A stretch of DNA of 64,000 nucleotides from positions 1,373,928 to 1,437,927 of the forward strand of contig CANKYI010000001.1 of NCBI GenBank assembly GCA_947488085.1, in the 5' to 3' direction. The notes under the pieces were generated by a model, which was not told the origin of the DNA, did not search any database, and saw only the letters and a program-made list of their open reading frames with translations. Origin of the DNA: an uncultured Erythrobacter sp. GTDB lineage: Bacteria > Pseudomonadota > Alphaproteobacteria > Sphingomonadales > Sphingomonadaceae. This document shows, one piece after another, positions 43,628 through 52,810 of the stretch. Position 1 is the stretch's first letter; each line of letters begins with the position of its first letter. Made by a program: the position numbers and the translations under genes.

Positions 43628-44374
43628 ATGCGCAGGCCAAGGGAAGAGAAAACTGCCTTCACCGCGCACATGCGCAACAAAATTGCGCAAGGCTTCCAAC
43701 CCTTGCTTGAGACGCGGCGCAGCGTAAGCATGTTAGGCATGCAGTTCGCATCCGATTCTGTGGCGCATCGCATCGCGCAAACCGACGGCATTCAGCGCGT
43801 GCCGCATCCCAAAATTGAGCTGTTTCAGTTGAAGGGTTTCGTGAGCAGCGACCTTGCCAGCGAGCTCATCACGTTGATCGACCGCGACCGTCGCCCCTCG
43901 ACCATCGCCGATGCCAATGGAGATGACTATTTCCGTACCAGCGAAACATGCGACCTTGATACGAACAATCCTGCTGTCAAAGCGTTAGAAGCACAATTTG
44001 CAGCACTCAACGGCATCGACCCGATGCTGGGCGAGCCCTGTCAGGGTCAACGCTATGATGTGGGACAGGAGTTTAAGGCACACACTGACTACTTCACCCC
44101 CGGTGGAACCGACTACGAGAAGTTTTGCAGCGTGAGCGGACAGCGAACGTGGACGTTCATGATTTATCTCAATCCCGTTGAGGCGGGCGGCGCAACGCGG
44201 TTCAAAGTGATTGGCAAAAGCTTTCAACCCGAACTGGGAAAGCTGCTTTGTTGGAACAACGCCCGACCCGATGGCAGCGTTAATCCGGCGACACTGCATC
44301 ATGGAATGAAAGTGCGAAAAGGCGTAAAATACGTGATCACCAAATGGTATCGCGAATTACCTTGGCCATGGTAA
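43628..44374 (+). CDS. Prolyl 4-hydroxylase-like 2OG-Fe(II) oxygenase
   Basis: The ORF gives 248 residues with the iron-binding pair in EFKAHTDYF, a distal His in NPATLHHGMKV and a 2OG-binding Lys in KYVITKWYRE, the prolyl 4-hydroxylase pattern. Motifs GQRYDVGQEF and TFMIYLNPVEAGGATRF also match. It would hydroxylate a peptidyl proline or similar. No start has a good ribosome binding site; ATGs at 43628, 43670 and 43730 are possible, with 43730 (MLGMQFASDS) giving the most family-like length. Confidence 0.82.
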   Translation: MRRPREEKTAFTAHMRNKIAQGFQPLLETRRSVSMLGMQFASDSVAHRIAQTDGIQRVPHPKIELFQLKGFVSSDLASELITLIDRDRRPSTIADANGDDYFRTSETCDLDTNNPAVKALEAQFAALNGIDPMLGEPCQGQRYDVGQEFKAHTDYFTPGGTDYEKFCSVSGQRTWTFMIYLNPVEAGGATRFKVIGKSFQPELGKLLCWNNARPDGSVNPATLHHGMKVRKGVKYVITKWYRELPWPW

Positions 44375-44399
44375 TATATTGATCGGGTAGTCCAGACGT

Positions 44400-44421
44400 G
44401 TTTACATATTTTGATGTAAAC
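44400..44421. promoter_or_regulatory. Perfect inverted repeat GTTTACAT-N6-ATGTAAAC
   Basis: Two 8-bp arms (44400-44407 and 44414-44421) separated by ATTTTG lie 26 bp after the oxygenase stop. The 14-bp arm spacing suits a dimeric regulator. The right side of this gap holds the MOSC gene promoter. No T-run follows, so a terminator is unlikely. Confidence 0.45.
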
Positions 44422-44481
44422 TATTATTCAAGCAATTATAAGTGTTTGAACGATTTTACCCATCTGTTCGGGAACACATCC

Positions 44482-44501
44482 GTTTATAATAGGTTTATAA
44501 T
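44482..44501 (+). promoter_or_regulatory. Tandem TATAAT-like elements upstream of the MOSC gene
   Basis: GTTTATAAT occurs twice (44482-44490, 44493-44501) with an 11-bp period, each copy containing a perfect -10 hexamer TATAAT. Either may serve the MOSC gene that starts at 44556. No convincing -35 box was picked out. Confidence 0.4.
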
Positions 44502-44555
44502 TCCAAGAACTGAGTACTTATCGTATTCGGATGATTTAGTGATTGTAGAAATTTT

Positions 44556-45110
44556 ATGTCAGTTATCAACTATATAGGAACAGTCGTCGAGGTTAGCAGC
44601 TCAACTGATCGTCAGTTTAGCAAGGACCGTAGCAGCGCGATTAAGATCGCGGCCGGTCATGGTGTTGTTGGCGATGTGCATGGCGGCAAAACGATCAAGC
44701 ATCGCAGTCGGATGGAGATTGATCCCAATCAACCCAATCTGCGTCAGGTTCATTTGATGCCCGTCGAATTGCTAGAAGAGCTGGACCGTAAAGGGTTCGA
44801 AGTGAATCCCGGCGATCTGGGTGAGAACATCACGACAAGAGGCATCGATTTGATCAACCTAAGCCGCGATACGATTTTGCGGATTGGAGCTGAAACCGTG
44901 TTGAGCGTGACCGGCTTGCGCAATCCCTGTGTCCAGATCGAGCAATTCGCGCCCGGCCTGCTGAATGAACTTGCTTACAAAGCCAATGGCGAGGTCAAAC
45001 TCAAAGCAGGCATTATGTGCATCGCTTTGTGTTCGGGGACAGTGCGTCCAACAGACGAAATCACGGTGTATCACCCAGAGGGCCCGCATATACCGCTTGA
45101 AAGGGTGTAA
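44556..45110 (+). CDS. MOSC domain-containing protein
   Basis: This 184-residue protein is a single MOSC domain: the GVVGDVHGGKTIKHRS region, LRQVHLMPVELLEELDRKGFEVNPGDLGENITTRGIDL and the sulfur/molybdenum-binding Cys in VTGLRNPCVQIEQF. MOSC proteins transfer sulfur to molybdenum cofactor or act in reductive detoxification (YiiM class). The promoter region is AT-rich and unusual. It ends at a bidirectional terminator shared with rpmE. Confidence 0.88.
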   Translation: MSVINYIGTVVEVSSSTDRQFSKDRSSAIKIAAGHGVVGDVHGGKTIKHRSRMEIDPNQPNLRQVHLMPVELLEELDRKGFEVNPGDLGENITTRGIDLINLSRDTILRIGAETVLSVTGLRNPCVQIEQFAPGLLNELAYKANGEVKLKAGIMCIALCSGTVRPTDEITVYHPEGPHIPLERV

Positions 45111-45149
45111 CCTGACAGGGGTCGTGAGACGCTACAGTTAGCAAGACGC

Positions 45150-45182
45150 AAAAAAGGCGGCTCCGAAAAGAGCCGCCTTTTT
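45150..45182. terminator. Bidirectional Rho-independent terminator (MOSC gene and rpmE)
   Basis: GGCGGCTC (45156-45163) pairs with GAGCCGCC (45170-45177) around CGAAAA. AAAAAA precedes and TTTTT follows, so it works on both strands between the convergent MOSC and rpmE genes. Confidence 0.88.
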
Positions 45183-45224
45183 CATGCGCTGCGATTGGAT
45201 CGCGCGCAAATTGTGCATCGCTGT

Positions 45225-45449
45225 TTACTTCTTGAGAGTAAGCCCGCCAAAACGCTTGTTGAATTGAGCCACACGACCACCTTCTTGAAGTTGTTGACGA
45301 CCGCCAGTCCAAGCCGGGTGGCTGGTTGGGTCAATATCAAGTGCGAGTGTGTCGCCCTCTTTGCCCCAAGTGGAACGAGTTTGAAATTCAGAACCATCGG
45401 TCATTTTGACCGTGATCATGTGATACTCTGGATGCCCTTCGGCTTTCAT
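45225..45449 (-). CDS. rpmE: 50S ribosomal protein L31
   Basis: This 74-residue protein matches the alphaproteobacterial L31 form: [50 protein letters not shown] and so on. It lacks the zinc-binding cysteines of the C+ type, so it is the zinc-independent form. It joins the two ribosomal subunits at bridge B1. It is monocistronic and lies downstream of fabZ with its own promoter region. Confidence 0.95.
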   Translation of the reverse strand: MKAEGHPEYHMITVKMTDGSEFQTRSTWGKEGDTLALDIDPTSHPAWTGGRQQLQEGGRVAQFNKRFGGLTLKK

Positions 45450-45575
45450 CGTCTTATTCCTTTGCTCGGCGTGTCCCGGTTCCGACCGGGGTGCCTATCG
45501 AGTGGATTTGTGTGAATTCGAAGCGGCGCGCCTAGGCGGCTTTTGCACAATTGGCAAGTGTTTTGCCCCGTTCGA

Positions 45576-46058
45576 CTATCCCGCTGGCGGATCGGCGATC
45601 ATCGCAGTGAACTCAACCTGGCAGGTCGGCTTACCTTCAACACTGGCGAGGCCTTTGAACTTGTAGACCCGGCTGCGTTTTTGCAGAAACTCGACCTCAA
45701 GATCGAGCAAGCAACCCGGCGTCACAGGCGCGCGGAACTTGGCGTTCTCAATCCCCATGAAGATCACCAGCTTACCTGTACCCGAGAGCTCCAGCGTCTC
45801 AATTCCCAGAATTGCTGCGGCTTGAGCCAGCGCCTCAATCTGAAGCACGCCAGGCATAATCGGCGCGCCGGGGAAATGGCCCTGAAAGAACTCCTCATTC
45901 ATGCTGACGGCTTTCACCGCATGAATGCGCTCATTCAGGTGGATCGTTTTGACCCGGTCAACCAGCAACAGCGGATAGCGGTGCGGCAGGGCTTTCAAGA
46001 TCTTGTGGATGTCATAGTCCACAATCGGTTCTGCTGAACCTGTCTCAGTCTCGCTCAT
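45576..46058 (-). CDS. fabZ: 3-hydroxyacyl-ACP dehydratase FabZ
   Basis: This 160-residue hot-dog-fold enzyme has [12 protein letters not shown] and the catalytic His in [27 protein letters not shown]. It dehydrates 3-hydroxyacyl-ACPs in fatty-acid elongation. It directly follows skp with 36 bp between; the usual lpxD between skp and fabZ is missing, as is lpxA after it. Confidence 0.96.
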   Translation of the reverse strand: MSETETGSAEPIVDYDIHKILKALPHRYPLLLVDRVKTIHLNERIHAVKAVSMNEEFFQGHFPGAPIMPGVLQIEALAQAAAILGIETLELSGTGKLVIFMGIENAKFRAPVTPGCLLDLEVEFLQKRSRVYKFKGLASVEGKPTCQVEFTAMIADPPAG

Positions 46059-46094
46059 GCCCTGCCCCCTCTATGCTGCGTGCTGCTGTTCAGC

Positions 46095-46784
46095 TTAACG
46101 CCCGGATGGTGCCGGAGCAGCTGGCTGCTGACCTTGTTGCGCGGCTTGCTGTTGCTGGATCAATTGCGCTTGCAGCAAAGTTTGCTGGATCTCTTGGAAG
46201 ATCTGAGCCCCGTTGCGCGACGGGCGCCAATCAGCCGGCGGCACAATCGCAACCGATGGCACGCGCGCATTTAGAGCGGTTGTGATCAATGCCGTGATAT
46301 CTGCACCTTCAGCGGCAAACTGAACTGCCTCAGGCTGTAGAACCATGACGATCTGCTGCTGTGTGGTGACATCGGTCAGCGCGGTCGGATACTGCGCCAA
46401 AATCTGATCAACGGCGTAGATACGCGCAGCATTGACCTGATTGGTGATTGCGCCGACTTCTTGTTCCAGAGTCTGAATTTGCGCAAAGTTTGACGCCTGT
46501 TGCACAGCCGGAAGCTCCGCTTCGTCAAGTTGACCATTACCATTGGTGTCAAACGGCTGAAGCAGCTGGGTTAGCTGTTGCTGTTTGGTCTGACGGGTTT
46601 CGATCTGTGCCTGATAGGTGACGCCGATCTGTTGGTAAGCGGTTTGCAGAGCGCTCGACCCGATGATCGCACGGCTGACATCAGCGGTTGCGAAACGGCC
46701 ATCAACCTGAGCGGTGGCAGGAGCAGCAGCCAGCGCAGCGAGCGCGAGCGCCGCAGGGGCGAGTGTCTTGGAAAGAAGTTTCAT
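46095..46784 (-). CDS. skp: OmpH/Skp-like periplasmic chaperone
   Basis: This 229-residue protein has a signal peptide (LAPAALALAALAAAPATAQ) and a Skp-like core starting GRFATADVSRAIIGSSALQTAYQQIGVTYQAQIETRQTKQQQLTQLL, with Gln-rich heptad-like helices. It holds unfolded outer-membrane proteins for BamA. The C-terminal tail (LIQQQQAAQQGQQPAAPAPSGR) is unusually Gln-rich. Its start shares a base with the bamA stop. Confidence 0.88.
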   Translation of the reverse strand: MKLLSKTLAPAALALAALAAAPATAQVDGRFATADVSRAIIGSSALQTAYQQIGVTYQAQIETRQTKQQQLTQLLQPFDTNGNGQLDEAELPAVQQASNFAQIQTLEQEVGAITNQVNAARIYAVDQILAQYPTALTDVTTQQQIVMVLQPEAVQFAAEGADITALITTALNARVPSVAIVPPADWRPSRNGAQIFQEIQQTLLQAQLIQQQQAAQQGQQPAAPAPSGR

Positions 46785-49513
46785 TAGAATTGTGTTCCTA
46801 CGTTGAACGTTAAGGTCTTATCGTCATCGCCTTCGACCTTTCGAATGGTCTGTGCGAAGTCGATCCGGAACGGGCCGAAGGGCGAGTTCCAGTTGACGCC
46901 GATACCGGCGGTGATGCGAGGGGAAGGCGAATCGCCAAGGAAGACCTCGCGAATTGCACTACCCCTGCGGATGAGACGGGTGTTGGGAGTGACGCCATCA
47001 GCAGCAAGAGCATTGATGGTCAAAGTGCCATCGTCAGTGCTGATGAAGAGCGGGTTGCCAGAGGCATCAACTTGCGGAAGGCCAGTTGGGTTATCCTGAA
47101 GGATGGGAGTATCGACGCCCCACAAGGAACCAACATCAAGGAAGATAGAAGGCCGCAGGCCCAGTTCGCGAGCACCCGTGCCGAGTGGAATCTCAATCTC
47201 AGCGCGACCCAGATAGTAATTGCGGCCACCAATGGAATCGTCGCGGATCGAATTGCGATCCGTGATGAGCACCGGAGCGCCATTGTCATCAAGGACGTTG
47301 TTGTTGAACCCATCGAGGACATAGGCCTGCGTCAGGATGCGCGGACCAACGCCGCGAATGCCGAAGCCACGGAATTGTGGTTCACCCAAGAAGAACCGGT
47401 CGGTCAACAGAATGTCATCGACATCAGGTCCGCCGCGATCACGCAACGGAACGATGGTCCCACCTTCTAGCGAAAGCGAGAAGATAAAGCCGGTATTGGC
47501 GACGTTCCAGAATTGCTGTGCACGCCCACGGAACCGTGCATAGCGCACATCACCACCAAGGCCAGCAAACTCCGTGCTCAATGAAACGGTGCGTCCGCGC
47601 GTCGGGCGCAGGCGCGAGTTCAGCGAGTTATAGCTGAGGCTCAGCCCCAGAATTGAACTCAACCGATTACCCAGGGAATCGCACAAGAAGCGGCCAGCAA
47701 GCAGCGGATCGCATTCGATGTCACCATCGCCATCCGTATCGGAGAAGAACAGGTTTCTGTCTAAGCTGACTTCATCATAGTTGAGCGTGTAACTGCCCAC
47801 CAGCGACATAAATTCCGTCAGCGGCACACCGACGCGATATTGAACGCCTGTGGTTGCCTGCTCAAATGTCGTGTTGCGATCATTGTTAGTGAAGTTGAAG
47901 CTGTTGAAATCGCGCCGATACAGATCCGCACCCGCAGAGATGTTGCGGTCAAAGACATAAGGTTCAGTGAAGCTGACCTGCGCAGAGCGAGAGAATTGCG
48001 AATAGTTGAGGCTCAGCCCGATTGTCTGACCGCGCCCGCGGAAATTGCGCTGGCGGATGGAGCCTGCGAGAATGAACTGCTCGATCGAAGAGAAACCGGC
48101 GGAGAATTGCAGTTCGCCGGTCGGTTGTTCTTCGACATTGGCTTCGAGGATGATCCGGTCCGGCGCAGAGCCTTCGACCTGGCTGACCTCAAAATTCTCT
48201 TGGAAATAGCCCAGCGAATTGATCCGGGCTGTCGTCCGTTGCACACCTAGGGAGTTAAAGGCATCGCCTTCCGACAAACGGAATTCCCGACGCACAACTT
48301 TGTCCTGCGTCAGCGTGTTGCCGTTAATGTCCACCTGCTCAATATAAACACGTGGCGCCTGTCTGAGGATGAACGTGATATCCATCGTCAGATCATCAGG
48401 ATTGCGGTTAAAGCGCGGCTGAACATCAGCAAAAGCATAGCCGAAGCGGCCCGCAAGCTCAGTTAGCTGCTCGACCGTGTCTTCCACCGTTTTGGCGTTG
48501 TAAAAATCGCCGCCTTGCATGACGAGACCCGCTTGCAGCGCATCGCTGTCAAAATCGCGCAGTTGGCTTTCCACTTCGACATCGCCGAACGTGTAACGTT
48601 CGCCTTCCTCAACCACATAGGTGATGATGAAGTCGCGTTGATCCGGGGTTAGCTCGGCAACCGCAGAGACAACGCGGAAATCGGCATAGCCTTCTGTCAA
48701 ATAGAACTGGCGCAGCTTTTGTTGGTCAAAGGCAAGCCGGTCCGGATCGTAGCTGGTGTTGGAGCTGAAAAAGCGGAAGAAGCGCGATTGCTTCGTGACC
48801 ATCTCGCTTCGCAAATCGCCATCGGAGAACACTTCGTTGCCGATAATGTTGATCTGGCGGACCTTGGATTTGGGCCCTTCGACAATTTCAAACACCACAT
48901 CGACACGGTTTTGCGGCAGCTGCACCATTTTTGGTTCAACCGTCGCAGCAAAGCGGCCTTGGCGTTTGTAAAGCTCGATAATACGCGCAACATCGGCGCG
49001 CACTTTGGAACGAGTGAAAATCTGACGCGGGGCAAGGCGAATTTCCGGAAGGATCTTGTCAGCATCCAACCGATCATTGCCCTCTAGCACGATGCGATTG
49101 ATCACCGGGTTTTCTGTCACGGTGATAACGACATTGCCGGCATCATTGCGGATCGAGAAATTGGAGAACAGTTCGGTCGCGCCCAAATCTTTGAGCGCCT
49201 CGTCAGCCCCCGCCGACGTATATTCCTGACCCACGCGCAGGCGGATATAGGAAAGAATGGTGGTGGGTTCCAACCGCTCAGCGCCAGCCACGCTGATCGA
49301 ACGGATCGTGTTGGTCACCGGAGCGGGTGCTGGGGTTGGTTCAGCCGCAGGCGCAGGTTGCGCCGTCGGGGTAGCCGGAGCCGCCTCGTCCTGCGCAATT
49401 GCCGCATACGGTACACCAGCCAGCATCGTGGCACCGGTAAGCGCCATTGCCAGCCGACCTGTGGCACTCTTCGAAGCAACAGACTGAATGCCTGTCTCGT
49501 TGCATTGATTCAT
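46784..49513 (-). CDS. bamA: Outer-membrane protein assembly factor BamA
   Basis: This 909-residue protein has a signal sequence, a Pro/Ala linker (APATPTAQPAPAAEPTPAPAP), five POTRA domains and the Omp85 barrel containing RGFGIRGVGPR (the VRGF/Y-type motif of strand 6 loop). It ends KTLTFNVGTQF with a terminal Phe. It inserts beta-barrel proteins into the outer membrane. I use ATG 49513 (MNQCNETG); the track's TTG start seven residues earlier is less likely. The Pro/Ala linker before POTRA1 is longer than in E. coli. Confidence 0.96.
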   Translation of the reverse strand: MNQCNETGIQSVASKSATGRLAMALTGATMLAGVPYAAIAQDEAAPATPTAQPAPAAEPTPAPAPVTNTIRSISVAGAERLEPTTILSYIRLRVGQEYTSAGADEALKDLGATELFSNFSIRNDAGNVVITVTENPVINRIVLEGNDRLDADKILPEIRLAPRQIFTRSKVRADVARIIELYKRQGRFAATVEPKMVQLPQNRVDVVFEIVEGPKSKVRQINIIGNEVFSDGDLRSEMVTKQSRFFRFFSSNTSYDPDRLAFDQQKLRQFYLTEGYADFRVVSAVAELTPDQRDFIITYVVEEGERYTFGDVEVESQLRDFDSDALQAGLVMQGGDFYNAKTVEDTVEQLTELAGRFGYAFADVQPRFNRNPDDLTMDITFILRQAPRVYIEQVDINGNTLTQDKVVRREFRLSEGDAFNSLGVQRTTARINSLGYFQENFEVSQVEGSAPDRIILEANVEEQPTGELQFSAGFSSIEQFILAGSIRQRNFRGRGQTIGLSLNYSQFSRSAQVSFTEPYVFDRNISAGADLYRRDFNSFNFTNNDRNTTFEQATTGVQYRVGVPLTEFMSLVGSYTLNYDEVSLDRNLFFSDTDGDGDIECDPLLAGRFLCDSLGNRLSSILGLSLSYNSLNSRLRPTRGRTVSLSTEFAGLGGDVRYARFRGRAQQFWNVANTGFIFSLSLEGGTIVPLRDRGGPDVDDILLTDRFFLGEPQFRGFGIRGVGPRILTQAYVLDGFNNNVLDDNGAPVLITDRNSIRDDSIGGRNYYLGRAEIEIPLGTGARELGLRPSIFLDVGSLWGVDTPILQDNPTGLPQVDASGNPLFISTDDGTLTINALAADGVTPNTRLIRRGSAIREVFLGDSPSPRITAGIGVNWNSPFGPFRIDFAQTIRKVEGDDDKTLTFNVGTQF

Positions 49514-49727
49514 GGAGTAAATGATCCCGTCCAACCCGTATTTGACGCGCCTGCCCCGGACGCAAACGCAAGGCGAAGTATGCCTTGCAAACCCCTAACT
49601 CAATTATCGCCTGTGCCCGATGCACGATACACGGGTCAAGCAGGCATAACGGACAATGTCAGATCGTCCGTTTCCTTTCCCCGACAAACTCCCCCTTAGA
49701 GGCAATTTGCGCGAAGATCAGCCCATG

Positions 49728-50858
49728 TTAGCTGCCAAATGGCAGTAACGACACAACATCATTCCAGGTGACGACCACCATGAAGATGAGCACAAGCGAG
49801 ATGCCGGTTCGATACGCCCACTCCGTTGTTTGCGGCCCGGCCGGTTTGCGGCGGATCGCTTCAACGGCGTAGAAAGCAAGGTGCCCGCCATCCAGTGCGG
49901 GGATTGGCAAGAAATTGATGAATGCCAAATTAAGCGAGATGAGCGCACACAAGGTCACAAACGGCACGAGGCCCAAACTCATCTGTTCACCAGAGAATTT
50001 CGCAATCTTTACAGGGCCTCCCAGCTCTTTGATCGAACGCTGACCTGTAAAGATTTGTTTGATGCCGGTGACCATCATGCCGGTGATTTCCCAGCAACGC
50101 TGTGCGGCAAGAGGAATGGATTCGAGCACGCCGACCTCTTCGAAGACATAACGCCCACCATCCGGTCCCACGCCTATCCGTCCAATCACGCTGACATTGC
50201 CGAAGCTGTCGGTTTCCTCAAGGCGAGCGGTGGTCAACGGGATATCGATCTCATCGCCGTTGCGGTCGACCGTCATAACCATGGGTCGGTCAGGGTGGAG
50301 TGCGACTTCAAGGCGGATTTCCTCAAAATCCTCAATCGCTTCGCCATCAATTGCGACGATTGTATCGCCCAATTGCATGCCCGCATCGCGCGCCACCGAT
50401 TCCTCAGCGAACTGACCAATCGTGCGCGAATCCTCGGCGCCTTCAATGACCGGGTTGCCGTAAATCACGAAGAAGGCGGCGAATATGCCAATCGCTACAA
50501 CCAGGTTCGTCACCGGACCTGCAGCCACGATCAGCGCGCGCCGCCATAGGGCCGCACTTTGGAAATTGCCGTCATTGGCCTGCAGAGGTGGAGCATCGGG
50601 GTCCGGGATGCTGGCCGGATTCATATCACCCCTAAACTGAACATAGCCGCCAAGCGGCAATGCAGAGATACGCCAGCGTGTGCCATGCTTATCCGTGCGC
50701 CCGATCAGCTCACTGCCGAACCCGACAGAGAAAGCGTCCGCCTTTACGCCCAACCATCGGCCCACGAGATAATGGCCCAGCTCGTGCACAGTCACCAATG
50801 GACCCAGCAGCAGCAAGAAGCCGACAAAATACATCCAGAACGGGGGCTGATCAAACAA
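49728..50858 (-). CDS. rseP: Site-2 protease RseP
   Basis: This 376-residue M50 intramembrane metalloprotease has VTVHELGHYLVGRWLGVKADAFSVGFG (HExxH zinc site near residues 25-29), one PDZ domain (SVARDAGMQLGDTIVAIDG) and the C-terminal NFLPIPALDGGHL third ligand. It cleaves anti-sigma factors and signal peptides in the membrane. E. coli RseP has two PDZ domains; only one is clear here. It overlaps dxr by 8 bp. Confidence 0.95.
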   Translation of the reverse strand: MFDQPPFWMYFVGFLLLLGPLVTVHELGHYLVGRWLGVKADAFSVGFGSELIGRTDKHGTRWRISALPLGGYVQFRGDMNPASIPDPDAPPLQANDGNFQSAALWRRALIVAAGPVTNLVVAIGIFAAFFVIYGNPVIEGAEDSRTIGQFAEESVARDAGMQLGDTIVAIDGEAIEDFEEIRLEVALHPDRPMVMTVDRNGDEIDIPLTTARLEETDSFGNVSVIGRIGVGPDGGRYVFEEVGVLESIPLAAQRCWEITGMMVTGIKQIFTGQRSIKELGGPVKIAKFSGEQMSLGLVPFVTLCALISLNLAFINFLPIPALDGGHLAFYAVEAIRRKPAGPQTTEWAYRTGISLVLIFMVVVTWNDVVSLLPFGS

Positions 50859-52014
50859 AGGTAGCGCTCTCCAGCGTATCGCGGGCGCATCGGCGCGCCT
50901 CGCAGTCTATCTCAAGCACTTCATTAAGCGTGCTCGGTTGCGGCGCGCTATAGCGTGCCAAAGTCGCTTCTACCACTGCCGTAATGCGGGTGAACGCAAT
51001 GTGACCGCGCAAAAATGCCTCCACAGCAACTTCATTCGCTGCGTTCAGGATCGCAGGAGCCGCCCCGCCCGCCTCTATCGCTTCGCGACAAATGCGGGTT
51101 GCCGGGAACAGTTCTTCATTGGGCTCTTGGAATGTGAGTTGCCCAATCGCCGCTAGATCAAGCGGCGCAAGCGACGTCTCCATCCGCGTGGGATAGGCCA
51201 AACACGATGCAATCGGCACGCGCATATCCGACGGGCCAAGCTGTGCGAGCACTGAGCGGTCGCGATATTCGACCATGGAGTGAACGATGCTTTGTGGGTG
51301 GACGATGATTTCGATGTTCTCAAGGCCCACGGGGAACAGGTGATGAGCCTCAATAAATTCGAGGCCCTTGTTCATCATCGTCGCAGAATCGATGGTGATC
51401 TTTGCACCCATCTCCCAATTGGGATGTTTGAGCGCCTGCTCTCGCGTCACAGATTTCAGCGCGTCGGCATCCAGAGTGCGAAACGGCCCGCCGCTCGCAG
51501 TAAGGATGATACGCCGGACCTGTTCGATATCATTGCCAGCCAAGCATTGAAAAATCGCATTGTGCTCTGAGTCTGTGGGAAGCAGCGTCGCCCCCGCCCG
51601 CTCCACCGCCGATTTCAGGATCACGCCCGCCGAAACCAACGCCTCTTTGTTCGCTAGCGCAATCGTGCCGCCGCGTTCCACCGCCGCCATGGTCGGGGCA
51701 AGTCCTGCACAACCGACGATCGCGGCAACCGTCATATCAACCGGGCGCGAAGCCGCATCGCACAATGCCTGAGCCCCGCCAGCCGCTTCGATCCCACTGC
51801 CGCCTAATTCTGCGCGCAGTTCATCAAGGCAGTTTTCATCGCCCACAACCGCGATCTTCGCGCCAAATTCGCGGGCGAGTGCGGCAAGCTCCTTGGCGCT
51901 GCAATTGGCGGTCAGCGCCTCGATTTCCCAATCGTCCCGATTGCAACGCACGAGGTCGAGTGTCGATGCACCGATAGAGCCGGTTGCGCCCAAAAGGCTC
52001 ATTGAGCGGGCCAT
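50851..52014 (-). CDS. dxr: 1-deoxy-D-xylulose 5-phosphate reductoisomerase
   Basis: This 387-residue enzyme starts with an NADPH loop (LLGATGSIGASTLDLV). It continues with LPTDSEHNAIFQC, TASGGPFRT, ALKHPNWEMGAKITIDSATMMNKGLEFIEAHHLF and VHPQSIVHSMVEY, all DXR signatures. It makes MEP in the isoprenoid pathway, feeding UppS two genes upstream. It is separated from cdsA by one base. Confidence 0.97.
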   Translation of the reverse strand: MARSMSLLGATGSIGASTLDLVRCNRDDWEIEALTANCSAKELAALAREFGAKIAVVGDENCLDELRAELGGSGIEAAGGAQALCDAASRPVDMTVAAIVGCAGLAPTMAAVERGGTIALANKEALVSAGVILKSAVERAGATLLPTDSEHNAIFQCLAGNDIEQVRRIILTASGGPFRTLDADALKSVTREQALKHPNWEMGAKITIDSATMMNKGLEFIEAHHLFPVGLENIEIIVHPQSIVHSMVEYRDRSVLAQLGPSDMRVPIASCLAYPTRMETSLAPLDLAAIGQLTFQEPNEELFPATRICREAIEAGGAAPAILNAANEVAVEAFLRGHIAFTRITAVVEATLARYSAPQPSTLNEVLEIDCEARRCARDTLESATFV

Positions 52015-52015
52015 A

Positions 52016-52810
52016 TTAGAACCCGCTCATATAGGCTGGTAGGACCGCGAGCAGGAAGAGCACAAAGAAGACCGCAAGAAAGCCATCAAGCCGGTCAAAA
52101 ATGCCGCCATGTCCGGGGATGAGTTTGCTGGAATCTTTGACACCCGCGCGGCGTTTCATTGAGCTTTCGAAGAAGTCTCCCGCCTGTGCAATGATGGCGA
52201 TAACGACGCCTGCCGCAAGCGCTCCGGCAAGGCCGGTCACATCGAAACTGGGAATGACCGCGCCCGGCCCCACGTCGAAAATCTCCGCAAAAATGCACAC
52301 AATGCCAGCGGCCAGCGCGCCGCCGCCCAGTCCGGCCCATGTCTTGGACGGGCTGACCGAAGGCATGATGCGCGGACCACCAATCGCGCGGCCAGCGAAA
52401 TAGGCTCCTACATCGACCGCAACCACTGGCAGGACAAAGGCAATCAGCACCGCCCACATTCCATAATCGAGCCGCACTTGAACCATCGCATGCGCCGCCG
52501 CACCGACATAAAGCGCACCCACAAACAGCCATGCAATCTCTGACAAAGGCGATCCAGCAAAGCGGCTGGCGAGCCCGTTCCACTCCCACAGGATCAACCC
52601 GGCGAGCAGCACCACAAACCCAATCCAGAACCAACCGCCCAGCCACAGCGCGATCAGCGTAACGCCCGCCATCGCGACAGCAGAAACGAACCGCACGAGC
52701 AGGTCGTTCATTCCACCCGCATCCGGCGCGGCATCAGAGGCCGCCTTGGGGGAAACCTCATCCATCGCCTGACGCGTAATTTCGTCCAGCCGACCTTTAA
52801 CGTCCGCCAT
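52016..52810 (-). CDS. cdsA: Phosphatidate cytidylyltransferase
   Basis: This 264-residue polytopic enzyme ends with the CDS signature KTWAGLGGGALAAG followed by QAGDFFESSMKRRAGVKDSSKLIPGHGGIFDRLDGFL. It makes CDP-diacylglycerol, the precursor for pgsA and pssA in this window. ATG 52810 follows GGGAGCGG and overlaps the uppS stop by 14 bp; the track's upstream extension lies inside uppS. A hydrophilic N-terminal 45 residues is longer than usual. Confidence 0.95.
   Translation of the reverse strand: MADVKGRLDEITRQAMDEVSPKAASDAAPDAGGMNDLLVRFVSAVAMAGVTLIALWLGGWFWIGFVVLLAGLILWEWNGLASRFAGSPLSEIAWLFVGALYVGAAAHAMVQVRLDYGMWAVLIAFVLPVVAVDVGAYFAGRAIGGPRIMPSVSPSKTWAGLGGGALAAGIVCIFAEIFDVGPGAVIPSFDVTGLAGALAAGVVIAIIAQAGDFFESSMKRRAGVKDSSKLIPGHGGIFDRLDGFLAVFFVLFLLAVLPAYMSGF

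Noticed and set aside
44466-44475. GTTCGGGAAC considered as a LexA site
   Set aside because: It is a palindrome with a 2-nt spacer, not the GAAC/GTTC direct repeat with a 7-nt spacer.
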